In this document: positions 46,872-58,461 of the stretch, piece by piece
Layout: every line of letters begins with the position of its first letter
Position numbering within the stretch: the first letter of the stretch is position 1
NCBI RefSeq assembly: GCF_014655955.1
Contig: NZ_BNBO01000008.1
Coordinates: forward strand, 62,001 to 126,000
Length of the DNA stretch: 64,000 nt
Direction: 5' to 3'
DNA from: Kitasatospora indigofera
GTDB lineage: Bacteria > Actinomycetota > Actinomycetes > Streptomycetales > Streptomycetaceae
The notes under the pieces: generated by a model
The model's database searches: none
What the model was told of the DNA's origin: nothing
What the model saw: the letters and a program-made list of their open reading frames with translations, nothing else
Translations under genes and position numbers: made by a program

Positions 46872-48458
46872 ATGAGCGACGCCGTCTCCCAGTACGGCTT
46901 CACCGTTGGCCGGCGTGGCTACGCGCCCGAACAGGTCGACCGGTCCCTGGTCGCGTTGACCGCCCAGCGGGACGCCGCCTGGGAGCGGCTGAGCGTGCTC
47001 GGCGCCGGGCTGCGGGAGATGGAGAAGCGGCTCGCCGACATCCGGCAGACCGCCGAGCACGCCCCGGAGCCCGACTACGGCGTGCTCAGCGAGCAGGCCG
47101 CCGGGCTGGCCCGCACGGCCGAGGCCGAGGCGCTGGCCGTCCGCGAGGCCGCGGAGCGCTTCGCCGAGGACACCCGGGACGAGGTCTACGAGGCCGGCCA
47201 GGCGCTGGCCCGGGCCGCCGAGGAGTACGCGACCGCCGTCCGCGCCGAGGCGGACCAGGCCGCCCGCCGCAGCGAGGAGCGGACCCGGGCCGAGGCCGAG
47301 AAGCTGCGCGGCGAGGCGGACCGCGAGGCCCGGGGCGTCCGGGACGCCGCCACCGCGCACGCCGCCAAGGTGCGGGTGGCCGCCGCCGAGGCCTCCGAGC
47401 AGGCCGAGGCCGCCCTGGCCGACCTGCGCCGCAGCGCGGACGAGATGTTCGCCGCCGCCGTGGTGAAGGCCGACGCCGAGGACGCCAAGATCACCATGAC
47501 CGCGGAGCGCCGGCTGAAGGAGGCCGAGCAGTTCCGCGAGACGGTGCTCGGCCAGATCAAGCAGTCGGACGCCGAGGCCCAGGCCAAGGCGGACCAGCTG
47601 ATCGACCGGGCCCGCCGGGAGGCCGAGCGGGTCAACGCGATCAGCGAGCAGGAGCAGACCGAGTTCGCGACCCGCTACGAGGTGGTCCAGCAGCACCTCG
47701 ACCACATCAAGGGCACGCTGGCCTCGCTGACCGGCGCGGCGGTGGGTGCGATCGAGCCGGAGCCCGGCCCGCAGGGCGCGGCCGTGCCCGCGGCAGGGGC
47801 GGCGCCGGCCGGGGGTGCCGCCGACGCCGAGGACGCGGTCGACGCCGAGGACGCGGTCGTGGCCGGGCCCGTCGCGGTGGGCGGCACGGTCCAGCTGCGC
47901 GCGGTGGGCCGCCCGGCGGCCCGTCCGGTGGACTCCGAGGCGGACACCGGCGAGATCGTGCTGACCGTCGACGCGCCCCCGGCCGCCGGGGACCCCCGGG
48001 CCGCCGCGCCCTTCCCGGTGGCCGCCCAGGCCCCGGACCCGGTTCAGGCCCCGGCCCCGGCACCCGCCCGGGCGGCGGGCTCCGAGCCGGGCGCCGCGCA
48101 GGCCCTGCCGGGCGACGCGGCCACCGAGGTGCTCCCGGTGACGCCCGCCGGGCCCGCCTTCGTGCCGGGCCGGGTGGCTCCGGCCGCTGCCGGCGCTGCC
48201 GGAACCCCCGCCGCCGCTGCCCCCGCCGCCGGAACCCCCGCGGACGCCCCCGCCGATGCCCCCGGCGTCGCCCCCGCGGACGCGGAGCCCGGTCCGGCGG
48301 TGCCGCCGAAGCCGGCCACCGCGCCGTCGGCGGGTGCGCCCGCGCCCGGTGCGCCCGGCGGCGAGGAGGTCTCGACCCGGATCATCCCGAAGATCGTGAT
48401 CGTCGACGACGGCTCCGAGTACGCGACGCCGCACACGGTCGTTCCCCGCCGCACCTGA
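46872..48458 (+). CDS. DivIVA-like coiled-coil cytoskeletal protein
   Basis: A 528-residue protein. It begins QYGFTVGRRGYAPEQVDRSLVALTAQRDAAWERL, a DivIVA-like membrane-targeting segment. Residues ~40-290 are almost continuous Ala/Glu/Arg/Gln heptads predicted to form a long coiled coil. A ~230-residue Pro/Ala/Gly region follows, and the end EEVSTRIIPKIVIVDDGSEY is more ordered. Similar proteins in streptomycetes (the Scy/FilP/DivIVA group and relatives annotated cellulose-binding) take part in polar growth. GAGGGGAAG precedes the ATG. Confidence 0.8.
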   Translation: MSDAVSQYGFTVGRRGYAPEQVDRSLVALTAQRDAAWERLSVLGAGLREMEKRLADIRQTAEHAPEPDYGVLSEQAAGLARTAEAEALAVREAAERFAEDTRDEVYEAGQALARAAEEYATAVRAEADQAARRSEERTRAEAEKLRGEADREARGVRDAATAHAAKVRVAAAEASEQAEAALADLRRSADEMFAAAVVKADAEDAKITMTAERRLKEAEQFRETVLGQIKQSDAEAQAKADQLIDRARREAERVNAISEQEQTEFATRYEVVQQHLDHIKGTLASLTGAAVGAIEPEPGPQGAAVPAAGAAPAGGAADAEDAVDAEDAVVAGPVAVGGTVQLRAVGRPAARPVDSEADTGEIVLTVDAPPAAGDPRAAAPFPVAAQAPDPVQAPAPAPARAAGSEPGAAQALPGDAATEVLPVTPAGPAFVPGRVAPAAAGAAGTPAAAAPAAGTPADAPADAPGVAPADAEPGPAVPPKPATAPSAGAPAPGAPGGEEVSTRIIPKIVIVDDGSEYATPHTVVPRRT

Positions 48459-48534
48459 GCCCGGCCGGCCGGGTGCCCGGCCCCGGCACCTCGGCGGCAG
48501 CACCTCGGCCGCGGCGCCCGGCGTCGGCACCCGG

Positions 48535-49845
48535 CTACAGCACCTCCACCGCGGCCCCGGCCGGGCGCCGGCGGCAGTCCAGGACGTACCGGGCGTGCCT
48601 GGCCACGGCCCGGTCGTCGTGGTCCGCGTGGTCGCTGAGCAGGACGACCGCGTCCGCCCCGGCCAGCTCCCGGGGCGTCGCCCGCACCGCGGTGACGGCC
48701 GCCGGGCGCCCGTCCGGGCAGCACCCGGGCCGGGGGCCGGCGACCCGGACCTCGGCGCCCGCCCGGACGAGCAGCTCGGCGATCCGGATGGCCGGCGTCG
48801 CCCAGGAGTCCCCGAGGTCCGCGAAGTCCCCGCACCTCCCGCAGTCCCCGGCGCCGCACGCGTCCGCCGGGCCGAGCAGCAGGACGCGCGCGCCGCGGAC
48901 CGGCCGTCGGCGTTCCTCCAGCGCCGCGGCGAGCCGGCGCACCACGTAGTCGGGCATCCGGCCGTTGACCTCGTTGGCCAGCTCCACCAGACGGAAGGAC
49001 TGCCCGAGCGCCCGCTCCGCCCGCCAGGGCAGGTACGCGGGGTCGATCGGCAGGCAGGGCCCGTCGGCCCCGGGCCCCGGGGTGAGGCGCGGAGGGCCGA
49101 AGGGCTCGGGGCCGAAGGGCTCGGTGGCGGCCGCGTCGATCGCCTCCCGCAGGTCCAGCCCGAGGTCGTGGGCGAACATCGCCAGCTCGTTGACCAGGGC
49201 GGTGTTCACCTGCCGGAATCCGCACTCCAGCAGCCGGGTGAGCTCGGCCTGCCGGCAGGAGGAGACCGGGACGGTCCGCTCCACCAGCTGCCGGTAGAAG
49301 CCGTCGACCGCCGCCAGCGCCGCCGGGCCGACACCCGACACCACCTTCGGGGTGTTCTCCAGCCGCCGGGCGGGATCGCCCGGGCCGGTCCGTTCCGGGC
49401 TGCACCCGAGGTGGAAGTCCCGGCCGGCGGTCAGCCCGGAGCCCTCCTCCAGCAACGGCGCGAGCAGCTCCTCGGTCGTCCCGGGGTAGGCGGTCGTCTC
49501 CAGCACCACCGTCGCGCCCGGCCGCAGGTGCCGGGCCAGCAGGACGGCGGCGGCCTCGACGCGGGAGAGGTCGGGGGCCCCGTCGCGCAGCGGGGCCGGC
49601 ACGGTGATCACCGCGACGTCGAAGCCCTCGACGTCGGCGGGGTCGGCCGACGGCCGGTAGGCGCCGCTCGCCAGCAACGGCCGCAGCCGGGCGGCCGGGA
49701 CGTCCTCGACGTGGGACCCGCCCGCCGTCAGCCGCTCGACCCGGTGCCCGTCCGGGTCGTACCCGACGACCCGGTGCCCCACCTCCGCCGCGCGGACGGC
49801 CAGCGGCAGCCCCACCCGGCCCGGGCCCGTGACGACCACGCGCAC
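48535..49845 (-). CDS. UDP-glucose/GDP-mannose dehydrogenase family protein (WbpA/WecC-like)
   Basis: A 436-residue NAD-dependent nucleotide-sugar dehydrogenase. VVVTGPGRVGLPLAVRAAEVGHRVVGYD is the Rossmann loop (GPGRVG), followed by TTAYPGTTEELLAPLL and LGCSPERTGPGDPARRLENTPKVVSGV. The active-site Cys lies in DGPCLPIDPAYL. The Ile where many UDP-glucose dehydrogenases have Lys fits the UDP-N-acetylhexosamine dehydrogenase type. The C-terminal domain contains a Cys cluster (CGAGDCGRCGDF, then GCCPDG) that could bind metal and is not part of the usual fold. The GTG at 49845 has GGAGGGGGG nine bases upstream. It stands alone. Confidence 0.88.
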   Translation of the reverse strand: MRVVVTGPGRVGLPLAVRAAEVGHRVVGYDPDGHRVERLTAGGSHVEDVPAARLRPLLASGAYRPSADPADVEGFDVAVITVPAPLRDGAPDLSRVEAAAVLLARHLRPGATVVLETTAYPGTTEELLAPLLEEGSGLTAGRDFHLGCSPERTGPGDPARRLENTPKVVSGVGPAALAAVDGFYRQLVERTVPVSSCRQAELTRLLECGFRQVNTALVNELAMFAHDLGLDLREAIDAAATEPFGPEPFGPPRLTPGPGADGPCLPIDPAYLPWRAERALGQSFRLVELANEVNGRMPDYVVRRLAAALEERRRPVRGARVLLLGPADACGAGDCGRCGDFADLGDSWATPAIRIAELLVRAGAEVRVAGPRPGCCPDGRPAAVTAVRATPRELAGADAVVLLSDHADHDDRAVARHARYVLDCRRRPAGAAVEVL

Positions 49846-50533
49846 GGCGACCACCCCCCCTCCATCGCGGGCCGCCACCGCGACCGTCCCGTCGCGGCCC
49901 CTTCGCGTCCCCGACATCAGGGTAGGGAGCGGGCCCGGGCCGCGGGGGCTTTCCGGCGTTCGTGCCGGAGCGGCCGCCACCTGCGGGGCAGCGCTGCGAC
50001 AGAGGGGTGTGCGACGGGGGGCGTGCGACGGGGCGGGGGCCTGAGGCCCGCGGGTGCACGGGGCGACGGCCCGCTGGGACCCAGGGCCCGGAACGCGACG
50101 GGGCCGAGACCCGTGGCGCCCTCCAGGAAAGGGCGCCACGGTTCCCGGCGATTGGGCGGGCGCCCCCACCCAGGGTCGCCCGGCCGCGCATCCCGACCCC
50201 CATCGGGCTGCGTCCGTGCCCTCCGCAGCCATCCCCCACGGTTGGGTGCGGCGGGCACATTCACCATGCTGCGCGATCTCCATGGACGGCCAGTGACAGG
50301 AGTATGTCCACTTCGTGGCATTCATTCGCGACGTCCGCCCGCCGGCGCACGGGATGTTCATTCGCGGCATTCCGGGCCGACCGGACGCGGCACGACCGGT
50401 GCGCCGCGTCAGCGTCGGCGCCGCGGCGTAGGCTGGACACCCCCGGCCGCTCGGCGCGCCGGGCCGTTCGCGTTGCCCCGCCGGATCTCCGGCGCCTGGG
50501 CACTCCAGCTACGGGACGAAGAAGAGACTCCTC
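49846..50533. other. Long divergent intergenic region upstream of mfd
   Basis: No gene is supported in these 688 bases. A perfect 11-base-arm hairpin lies at 50112-50140 with a seven-base loop. TTCATTCGCG occurs twice, at 50321-50330 and 50357-50366, in a relatively A/T-rich stretch. TAGGCT at 50429-50434 is a likely mfd -10 box, giving a ~90-base leader. An unrecognised small RNA in the 50110-50370 part is possible but not shown. Confidence 0.4.
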
Positions 50534-54169
<3,636 letters not shown>

Positions 54170-54180
54170 CGGATGCCTTC

Positions 54181-54220
54181 CCGGTCCGCCGGCCCCCGTG
54201 TCCAGGGGCCGGCGGACCGG
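54181..54220. terminator. Bidirectional terminator between mfd and the rhodanese gene
   Basis: Perfect 16-base arms (54181-54196 and 54205-54220) with an eight-base loop between convergent stops at 54169 and 54245. Confidence 0.88.
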
Positions 54221-54244
54221 CCGGGCGGTCAGGCGGTCGGGCGG

Positions 54245-54571
54245 TCAGGCGGACTCGGTGGGGAGGCCGGCCTCGGCCCAGTCCTGGATGCCCTCGCGGT
54301 ACTTGCGGACGTTGGTCCAGCCCAGCGCGGTGAGCCGGTCGGCCACCTGCCCGCTGTTGGGGCACGCCGGGTTCGAGCAGTAGGTGACGATCGCGGCGTC
54401 CCGGTCGGGGAGCAGGGCGGGCGCGCGGGTGTCGACCTCGGCCAGGACCAGCGGGAGGGCGCCCGGCAGGTGCTGCTGCTCGTAGTAGGCGCCGCCGAGG
54501 GTGTCGAGCACGGTCACGGTGCCGGCCTCGATCGCCGCCGCCAGTTCGTCACGGGTGATGAGTGCGGTCAT
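54245..54571 (-). CDS. Rhodanese-like sulfurtransferase
   Basis: A 108-residue single-domain rhodanese. VTVLDTLGGAYYEQQHLPGALPL is the N-terminal fold, with Gly-Gly replacing the usual R-x-E-x-x-Y region. The active-site loop IVTYCSNPACPNSG carries Cys65 as likely nucleophile and a second Cys70. The domain ends LTALGWTNVRKYREGIQDWAEAGLP. Such proteins move sulfane sulfur or respond to oxidative stress. It is divergent from a TetR-type gene with palindromes between, suggesting control by it. Confidence 0.9.
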   Translation of the reverse strand: MTALITRDELAAAIEAGTVTVLDTLGGAYYEQQHLPGALPLVLAEVDTRAPALLPDRDAAIVTYCSNPACPNSGQVADRLTALGWTNVRKYREGIQDWAEAGLPTESA

Positions 54572-54592
54572 GCCACTGCCTCCAAGGGAATC

Positions 54593-54638
54593 GGACTACA
54601 GTCCTCTTATGGCTCACGACAGTAACGGACCGCAGTCC
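54593..54638. promoter_or_regulatory. Pair of GGAC/GTCC palindromes at the TetR-rhodanese divergent region
   Basis: GGACT-AC-AGTCC (54593-54604) lies just before the TetR-type ATG at 54609. CGGACCGCAGTCCG (54626-54639) lies inside the first codons of the same gene. Both fit CGGACYRCAGTCC and their starts are about 34 bases apart. This suggests autoregulation and control of the rhodanese gene. Confidence 0.6.
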
Positions 54639-55223
54639 GCTTCGGCAATCCCCCTGGAACTGCTCCGCACGCCACCGCCCAAGGAGCGCGCGGACGCGGC
54701 CCGCAACCGGGTCGCGGTGCTGGAGGCGGCGGCCCGGCTGTTCGCCGAGCACGGCGTCGAGGCGGTCTCGATGGATCAGGTGGCCGCCGCCGCCGGCGTC
54801 GGCAAGGGGACGCTGTTCCGCCGCTTCGGCGACAAGTCGGGACTGGCGGCCGCCCTGCTCGACGCCCGCGAACGGGTGCTCCAGGAGGAGATCCTGAGCG
54901 GCCCGCCCCCGCTGGGCCCCGGCGCCCCGGCCGGCGAACGCTTGGCCGCCTTCCTGGACGCCTACTTCGACTACCTGCTGGAGCATCTGGCCCTGGTCCG
55001 GATGTCGGAGACCGCCACCCCCGGGGCCCGGTACCGCATCGGCGCCTACCGCTTCTGGCACCGCCACGTGGCGATCATGCTCCCCGGCGCCCCCGACCCC
55101 GAGCACACTGCCCACGCCCTGCTCGCCGCCCTGGCCGCCGACCACGTCGCGGCGCTCCTGCCGGAACTCGGCGAACAGCGGATGCGGGCCGGCCTGCTCC
55201 GCCTCGCCCGCGCGGCGATGTGA
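54609..55223 (+). CDS. TetR-family transcriptional regulator
   Basis: A 204-residue regulator. The HTH is NRVAVLEAAARLFAEHGVEAVSMDQVAAAAGVGKGTLFRRFGDKSGLAAALL. The ligand domain has LAAFLDAYFDYLLEHLALVRMSE and a His/Trp-containing YRFWHRHVAIML helix. No ribosome site precedes the ATG at 54609, suggesting a leaderless message. It is divergent from the rhodanese gene, its probable target. Confidence 0.9.
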   Translation: MAHDSNGPQSASAIPLELLRTPPPKERADAARNRVAVLEAAARLFAEHGVEAVSMDQVAAAAGVGKGTLFRRFGDKSGLAAALLDARERVLQEEILSGPPPLGPGAPAGERLAAFLDAYFDYLLEHLALVRMSETATPGARYRIGAYRFWHRHVAIMLPGAPDPEHTAHALLAALAADHVAALLPELGEQRMRAGLLRLARAAM

Positions 55224-55256
55224 CGGCCGGCGGGGACGGCCCCGCGCCGTCCGGCC

Positions 55257-55472
55257 TCAGGCGTCGGCGAGGTGGTCGAACTCGCCGGCCTTGACGCCCA
55301 GGATGAAGGCGCGGAGCTTGGCGGGGGTGGTGGTGACGACGACGTCGGGGTCGTCGCCCTCGCGGATCAGGACGGCGCCGCCCTGCACGGCCAGTTCTAT
55401 GCAGTCGGCGCCGTCGCCGCCGCCTGAGTAGGACGACTTCTGCCAACTGCTGGACACGGCGGTTCCTTTCAC
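55257..55472 (-). CDS. DUF397 domain protein
   Basis: A 71-residue protein with the DUF397 pattern: SSWQKSSYSGGGDGADCIELAVQGGAVLIRE, then FILGVKAGEFDHL. These small proteins are obligate partners of Scr1-type XRE regulators in streptomycetes. The ATG overlaps the stop of the regulator (ATGA). A GTG five codons later is a less likely start. Confidence 0.92.
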   Translation of the reverse strand: MKGTAVSSSWQKSSYSGGGDGADCIELAVQGGAVLIREGDDPDVVVTTTPAKLRAFILGVKAGEFDHLADA

Positions 55473-56320
55473 AGGTCCCTGGCGAGACGGTGGATGAAGT
55501 CGCGTGTGTCGGCGACCCCGAGAGACGCGCTCTCCACCTTGGCATACAGGGTCCGGTAGCGGCCGAGTTGGGCCTCCGCATCCATGAAGACCCCTGTGAG
55601 CGGGGTGTCCACCTGGACCGTGTCGAGCTGGGGAACCGGTCCGCCGAGGTAGAGCATCGACACGCCTGGCCCCGCGAACTGGCCTGCAGTGAAAGGGATC
55701 ACTCGAATGCTGATGGTCGGATGGCTGGAGAGTTCAAGGAGGAATCGGAGCTGCTCGCGCGCGGTGGCCGCGCCGCCGACCGTCATGCGGAGGGCCGCTT
55801 CGTGGATGACCGCCTCGATGAGCGGTGGCCGTTCGCGGTCCAACACGATCCGGCGCTGCACGCGATGGGACACGCGGGCTTCCAGATCCTCGGGCGGCAG
55901 CGGAGGTGGGTAGTAGTCGAACACCGCTCTGGCGTGTCGCTCGGTCTGCATGATGCCCGGGATCTCGACCACCTTGATCGTGCGCATGGTGGTGGCGTGG
56001 AACTCCAGCTCCGACAGGTCGAGGAAGTTACGGGGAAGCGTAGTTCGGTACTCCTCCCACCATCCCCGGATGCGTTCTGTCGCCATCGTCACCAGCGCGT
56101 CGATGAGGGCTTCGTCCTCGCAGGCGTAGTGGGATGCAAGCCGCCGCACACGCTCGGCACTGGCGCCGACGCGCCCGGCCTCCATGTTGGACATCTGCGC
56201 CTGGTCCGTTCCGAGCAGCTCGGCTGCCGCACGGGCCGTCAGGCCGGCACGTTCGCGAAGCTTTCGCAGCTCCGCTCCCAGACGCTCATGGCGGGCGGTG
56301 GGGTTGACCCTCGGTGGCAC
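55469..56320 (-). CDS. XRE-family regulator with Scr1/DUF5753 domain
   Basis: A 283-residue protein. The HTH is LGAELRKLRERAGLTARAAAELLGTDQAQMSNMEAGRVGASAERVRRLA. The C-terminal DUF5753 domain has EYRTTLPRNFLDLSELEFHATTMRTIKVVEIPGIMQTERHARAVF and VIHEAALRMTVGG, ending at FIHRLARDL. WhiJ-like proteins of this kind control development or antibiotic output with a DUF397 partner. The GTG at 56320 follows GAGGAG. It is divergent from an ATPase gene of the same trio. Confidence 0.93.
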   Translation of the reverse strand: MPPRVNPTARHERLGAELRKLRERAGLTARAAAELLGTDQAQMSNMEAGRVGASAERVRRLASHYACEDEALIDALVTMATERIRGWWEEYRTTLPRNFLDLSELEFHATTMRTIKVVEIPGIMQTERHARAVFDYYPPPLPPEDLEARVSHRVQRRIVLDRERPPLIEAVIHEAALRMTVGGAATAREQLRFLLELSSHPTISIRVIPFTAGQFAGPGVSMLYLGGPVPQLDTVQVDTPLTGVFMDAEAQLGRYRTLYAKVESASLGVADTRDFIHRLARDL

Positions 56321-56548
56321 GCGTCTCCTCTTTTCGACCCGTCACGAGTCTGTCGCACGGGCCCCGGGCCGAGCCAGACACGTTCGGGTGAAAGGCCGCC
56401 ACAACCTTGTTCCGTAAAAACCTTGTGCCCTACGTTGAGTATCGCACCGATTGCGGAGCGCAATGTCCGTCGTGCGGAAGTGCACCGCCCCGCCCGTCCG
56501 CGTGGTGCGGCACCGCCACCGCCCGACCCACCCCGTTGGAGGCCACCC

Positions 56549-56986
56549 ATGACCGTCGACAGCGTCCCGGACCACGTCGAACCCTTCTGGTTCCCCCACT
56601 CCTGCACGATCCTGCTGCCGGCCGCCGCCATCGCGCCCAAGATCTGCCGGGACTTCGTCACCACCGTGCTGGGCCTCATCGGGTTCGGGTACCTCGCCGA
56701 GCGGGCCGCGCTGTGCACCTCGGAGCTGGTCACCAACGCCCACCGGTACGCGGGCGGGCTGGTGCATCTCCAGTTCACGGCCGACCGGACGCGGGTCCGG
56801 GTCTCGGTATACGACAGCGGTCCGGAGCGTCCGAGGCTCCGCCTCGCCACGGACGACCAGGTCGGCGGCCGGGGGCTCGGGCTGGTCGACGCGGTGGCCG
56901 ACGACTGGGGGATCACCGACTCGCGGTCCGGGCTGCCCAGCAAGGGGGTCTGGTTCGAGCTGCACACGCTGCGCGCGGTGGCGTAG
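56549..56986 (+). CDS. RsbW-like ATP-binding protein (GHKL anti-sigma kinase type)
   Basis: A 145-residue single-domain GHKL ATPase. The N box is ALCTSELVTNAHRYAGG, G1 is VYDSGPERP, and G2 is DDQVGGRGLGLVDAVADDWG. TTGGAGG precedes the ATG at 56549. In actinomycetes such proteins occur beside XRE/DUF397 pairs (abaA or whiJ-type loci) and may act as a kinase or binding partner for them or for sigma-factor antagonists. Confidence 0.9.
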   Translation: MTVDSVPDHVEPFWFPHSCTILLPAAAIAPKICRDFVTTVLGLIGFGYLAERAALCTSELVTNAHRYAGGLVHLQFTADRTRVRVSVYDSGPERPRLRLATDDQVGGRGLGLVDAVADDWGITDSRSGLPSKGVWFELHTLRAVA

Positions 56987-57010
56987 CCGGGCCGGCCGCC
57001 GGCCAAGTGG

Positions 57011-57042
57011 CTTGACCTCAAGTCGACTTCACCTCCTAGCGT
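57011..57042 (+). promoter_or_regulatory. MerR/SoxR-type promoter with 19-base spacer
   Basis: TTGACC (57012-57017) and TAGCGT (57037-57042) are 19 bases apart. The spacer holds the perfect palindrome AAGTCGACTT (57020-57029), and CTTGACCTCAAG (57011-57022) is another perfect repeat overlapping the -35 box. CCTCAAGT plus ACTT is the left half and centre of a SoxR box. The over-long spacer with a central palindrome is the hallmark of promoters activated by MerR-family regulators. Confidence 0.55.
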
Positions 57043-57087
57043 GATCCCCGTACGAGCCCGCCGAACCACGCAGGGAAGGGCAGCACC

Positions 57088-57534
57088 ATGGAACTCACCG
57101 ACGAACAGCTCGCCGGCCAGCCCGTCGGGTACTGGACGGGCGAGGCGCACGCCGCCGTGATCGCCTTCATCAACGCCGAGCAGGGCAGGCTCGGTGTCAC
57201 CCAGCGGCACTGGATGACCCTGAACCGGCTGGCGATCGTCGACGGCGGCCTCACCCGGGAGGGCCTGGCCGAGGCGCTGGGCCGGTACATGACGCCGCAG
57301 ATCGGCGACGTGTCCACGTACGGAGTGGTCCTGGACGACCTGGTGGACCGTGGCTGGATCACCCCCGGCCCCGACGGCCGGCTGACCCTCACCGAGGCCG
57401 GCCACGCCGGCCGGGCCCGGCTGCTGGCGATCGCCCCCGGCGTCCGCGACCGGATCCACGAGGGCATCCCGGACGAGGAGTACGTCCTCGCGCTCAAGGT
57501 GCTCCGCCGCATGATCGCCAATGTGAGCGGATAG
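57088..57534 (+). CDS. MarR-like winged-helix protein
   Basis: A 148-residue protein. AAVIAFINAEQGRLGVTQRHWMTLNRLAIVDGGLTREGLAEAL, then STYGVVLDDLVDRGWITPGPDGRLTLTEAGHAGRARL is a MarR-type winged helix. The recognition helix is shorter and less basic than usual (IGDVSTYGVVLDDLVDRG). GGGAAGGG precedes the ATG. The promoter upstream has a 19-base spacer. It may be a regulator or a ligand-binding MarR relative. Confidence 0.75.
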   Translation: MELTDEQLAGQPVGYWTGEAHAAVIAFINAEQGRLGVTQRHWMTLNRLAIVDGGLTREGLAEALGRYMTPQIGDVSTYGVVLDDLVDRGWITPGPDGRLTLTEAGHAGRARLLAIAPGVRDRIHEGIPDEEYVLALKVLRRMIANVSG

Positions 57535-57628
57535 CGCCGGACGGGCCTTCGTCCGGTGCTCGCGGGCCCGGCCGGCGCCGGGGCCGCCCGTGCGGGGCGT
57601 GTCGGACCCCGGTGCGAGACTTCCGCCC

Positions 57629-58426
57629 ATGAACCTCGCCGACCTGAGCCTCGACCGATGGCGGTCCACCGACCTCGTCACCGCCCGTGGCGTCGCCCGG
57701 CGGGCGGCGGACCGCGCGGGCGGGAGGGTGAGCGCGGTGGAGACCGTCGAGCACCTCGGTGCCCCGCTGCACCAGGTCCGGATCGAGCGGGCCGGGCAGG
57801 AGTTCGCCCTGGTGCCCGGCGGTACGGTCACCCTGGGGTTCGACCTGGACGCCTGGCAGCCGACACCGGGGCAGCTGGCGGACTATCAGGAGAGCCTGGA
57901 GCAGGGCTTCGGCTACGGCCAGGACCTGCGGGCCCATCTCGCCCAAGTGCTCTCGCCGCGCCGGACGGTCACCCTGGCCGCTGTGCTGATGGCGGTGGAG
58001 GACGAGAACCTGACCGAACCGCCCGCCGACATGCCCGCCGTGCTCGCGGAGCGCGGCCTGCGGATGCCGACCTCCGACGAGTGGGAGCACGCCTGCGGGG
58101 CCGGAGCGGGCACGCTGTTCCGGTGGGGCGACGAGTGCCCGCTCGACCGCACCCCCTACGAGGACGGCGACGGGCCCCAGCACCGGCCGAACGCCTTCGG
58201 CCTGCACATCGGGTACGACGTCTACCGCACCGAACTGAGCAGCGGCGTCGGCGCCGTCCACGGCGGGGACGGCGGCGAGTCGGTGTGCGGCGGCTACGGC
58301 ACCCTGCTGGCCTGGCTGCCGCTGGCCACGGCCAACCACAACCCGTTCATGGCCGAGTTCGTCCACGGCCCGGACGGGGACGGCCTCTGCGAAGATTTCT
58401 CCACCCGTCCGGTCTTCGCCCTCTGA
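57629..58426 (+). CDS. Formylglycine-generating enzyme-like (SUMF1-type) protein
   Basis: A 265-residue protein. The middle (MPTSDEWEHACGAGAGTLFRWGDECPLDRTPY) matches the FGE/SUMF1/EgtB fold, and EFALVPGGTVTLGFD at about 60 is the typical fold entry. The two catalytic cysteines of true formylglycine-generating enzymes are not recognisable in their usual RCA-type context, so enzyme activity is doubtful. No ribosome site is obvious before the ATG at 57629. It precedes a DUF5984-like gene by 35 bases, so the two may be co-transcribed. Confidence 0.7.
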   Translation: MNLADLSLDRWRSTDLVTARGVARRAADRAGGRVSAVETVEHLGAPLHQVRIERAGQEFALVPGGTVTLGFDLDAWQPTPGQLADYQESLEQGFGYGQDLRAHLAQVLSPRRTVTLAAVLMAVEDENLTEPPADMPAVLAERGLRMPTSDEWEHACGAGAGTLFRWGDECPLDRTPYEDGDGPQHRPNAFGLHIGYDVYRTELSSGVGAVHGGDGGESVCGGYGTLLAWLPLATANHNPFMAEFVHGPDGDGLCEDFSTRPVFAL

Positions 58427-58461
58427 AGCGCGACGGCACCGGACACGAAGGGGGAGGGCCG

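Noticed and set aside
43118..46903. 1261-codon open frame antisense to the SUKH and Imm35 genes
   Set aside because: Composition is that of an antisense frame. The plus-strand genes carry recognisable domains.
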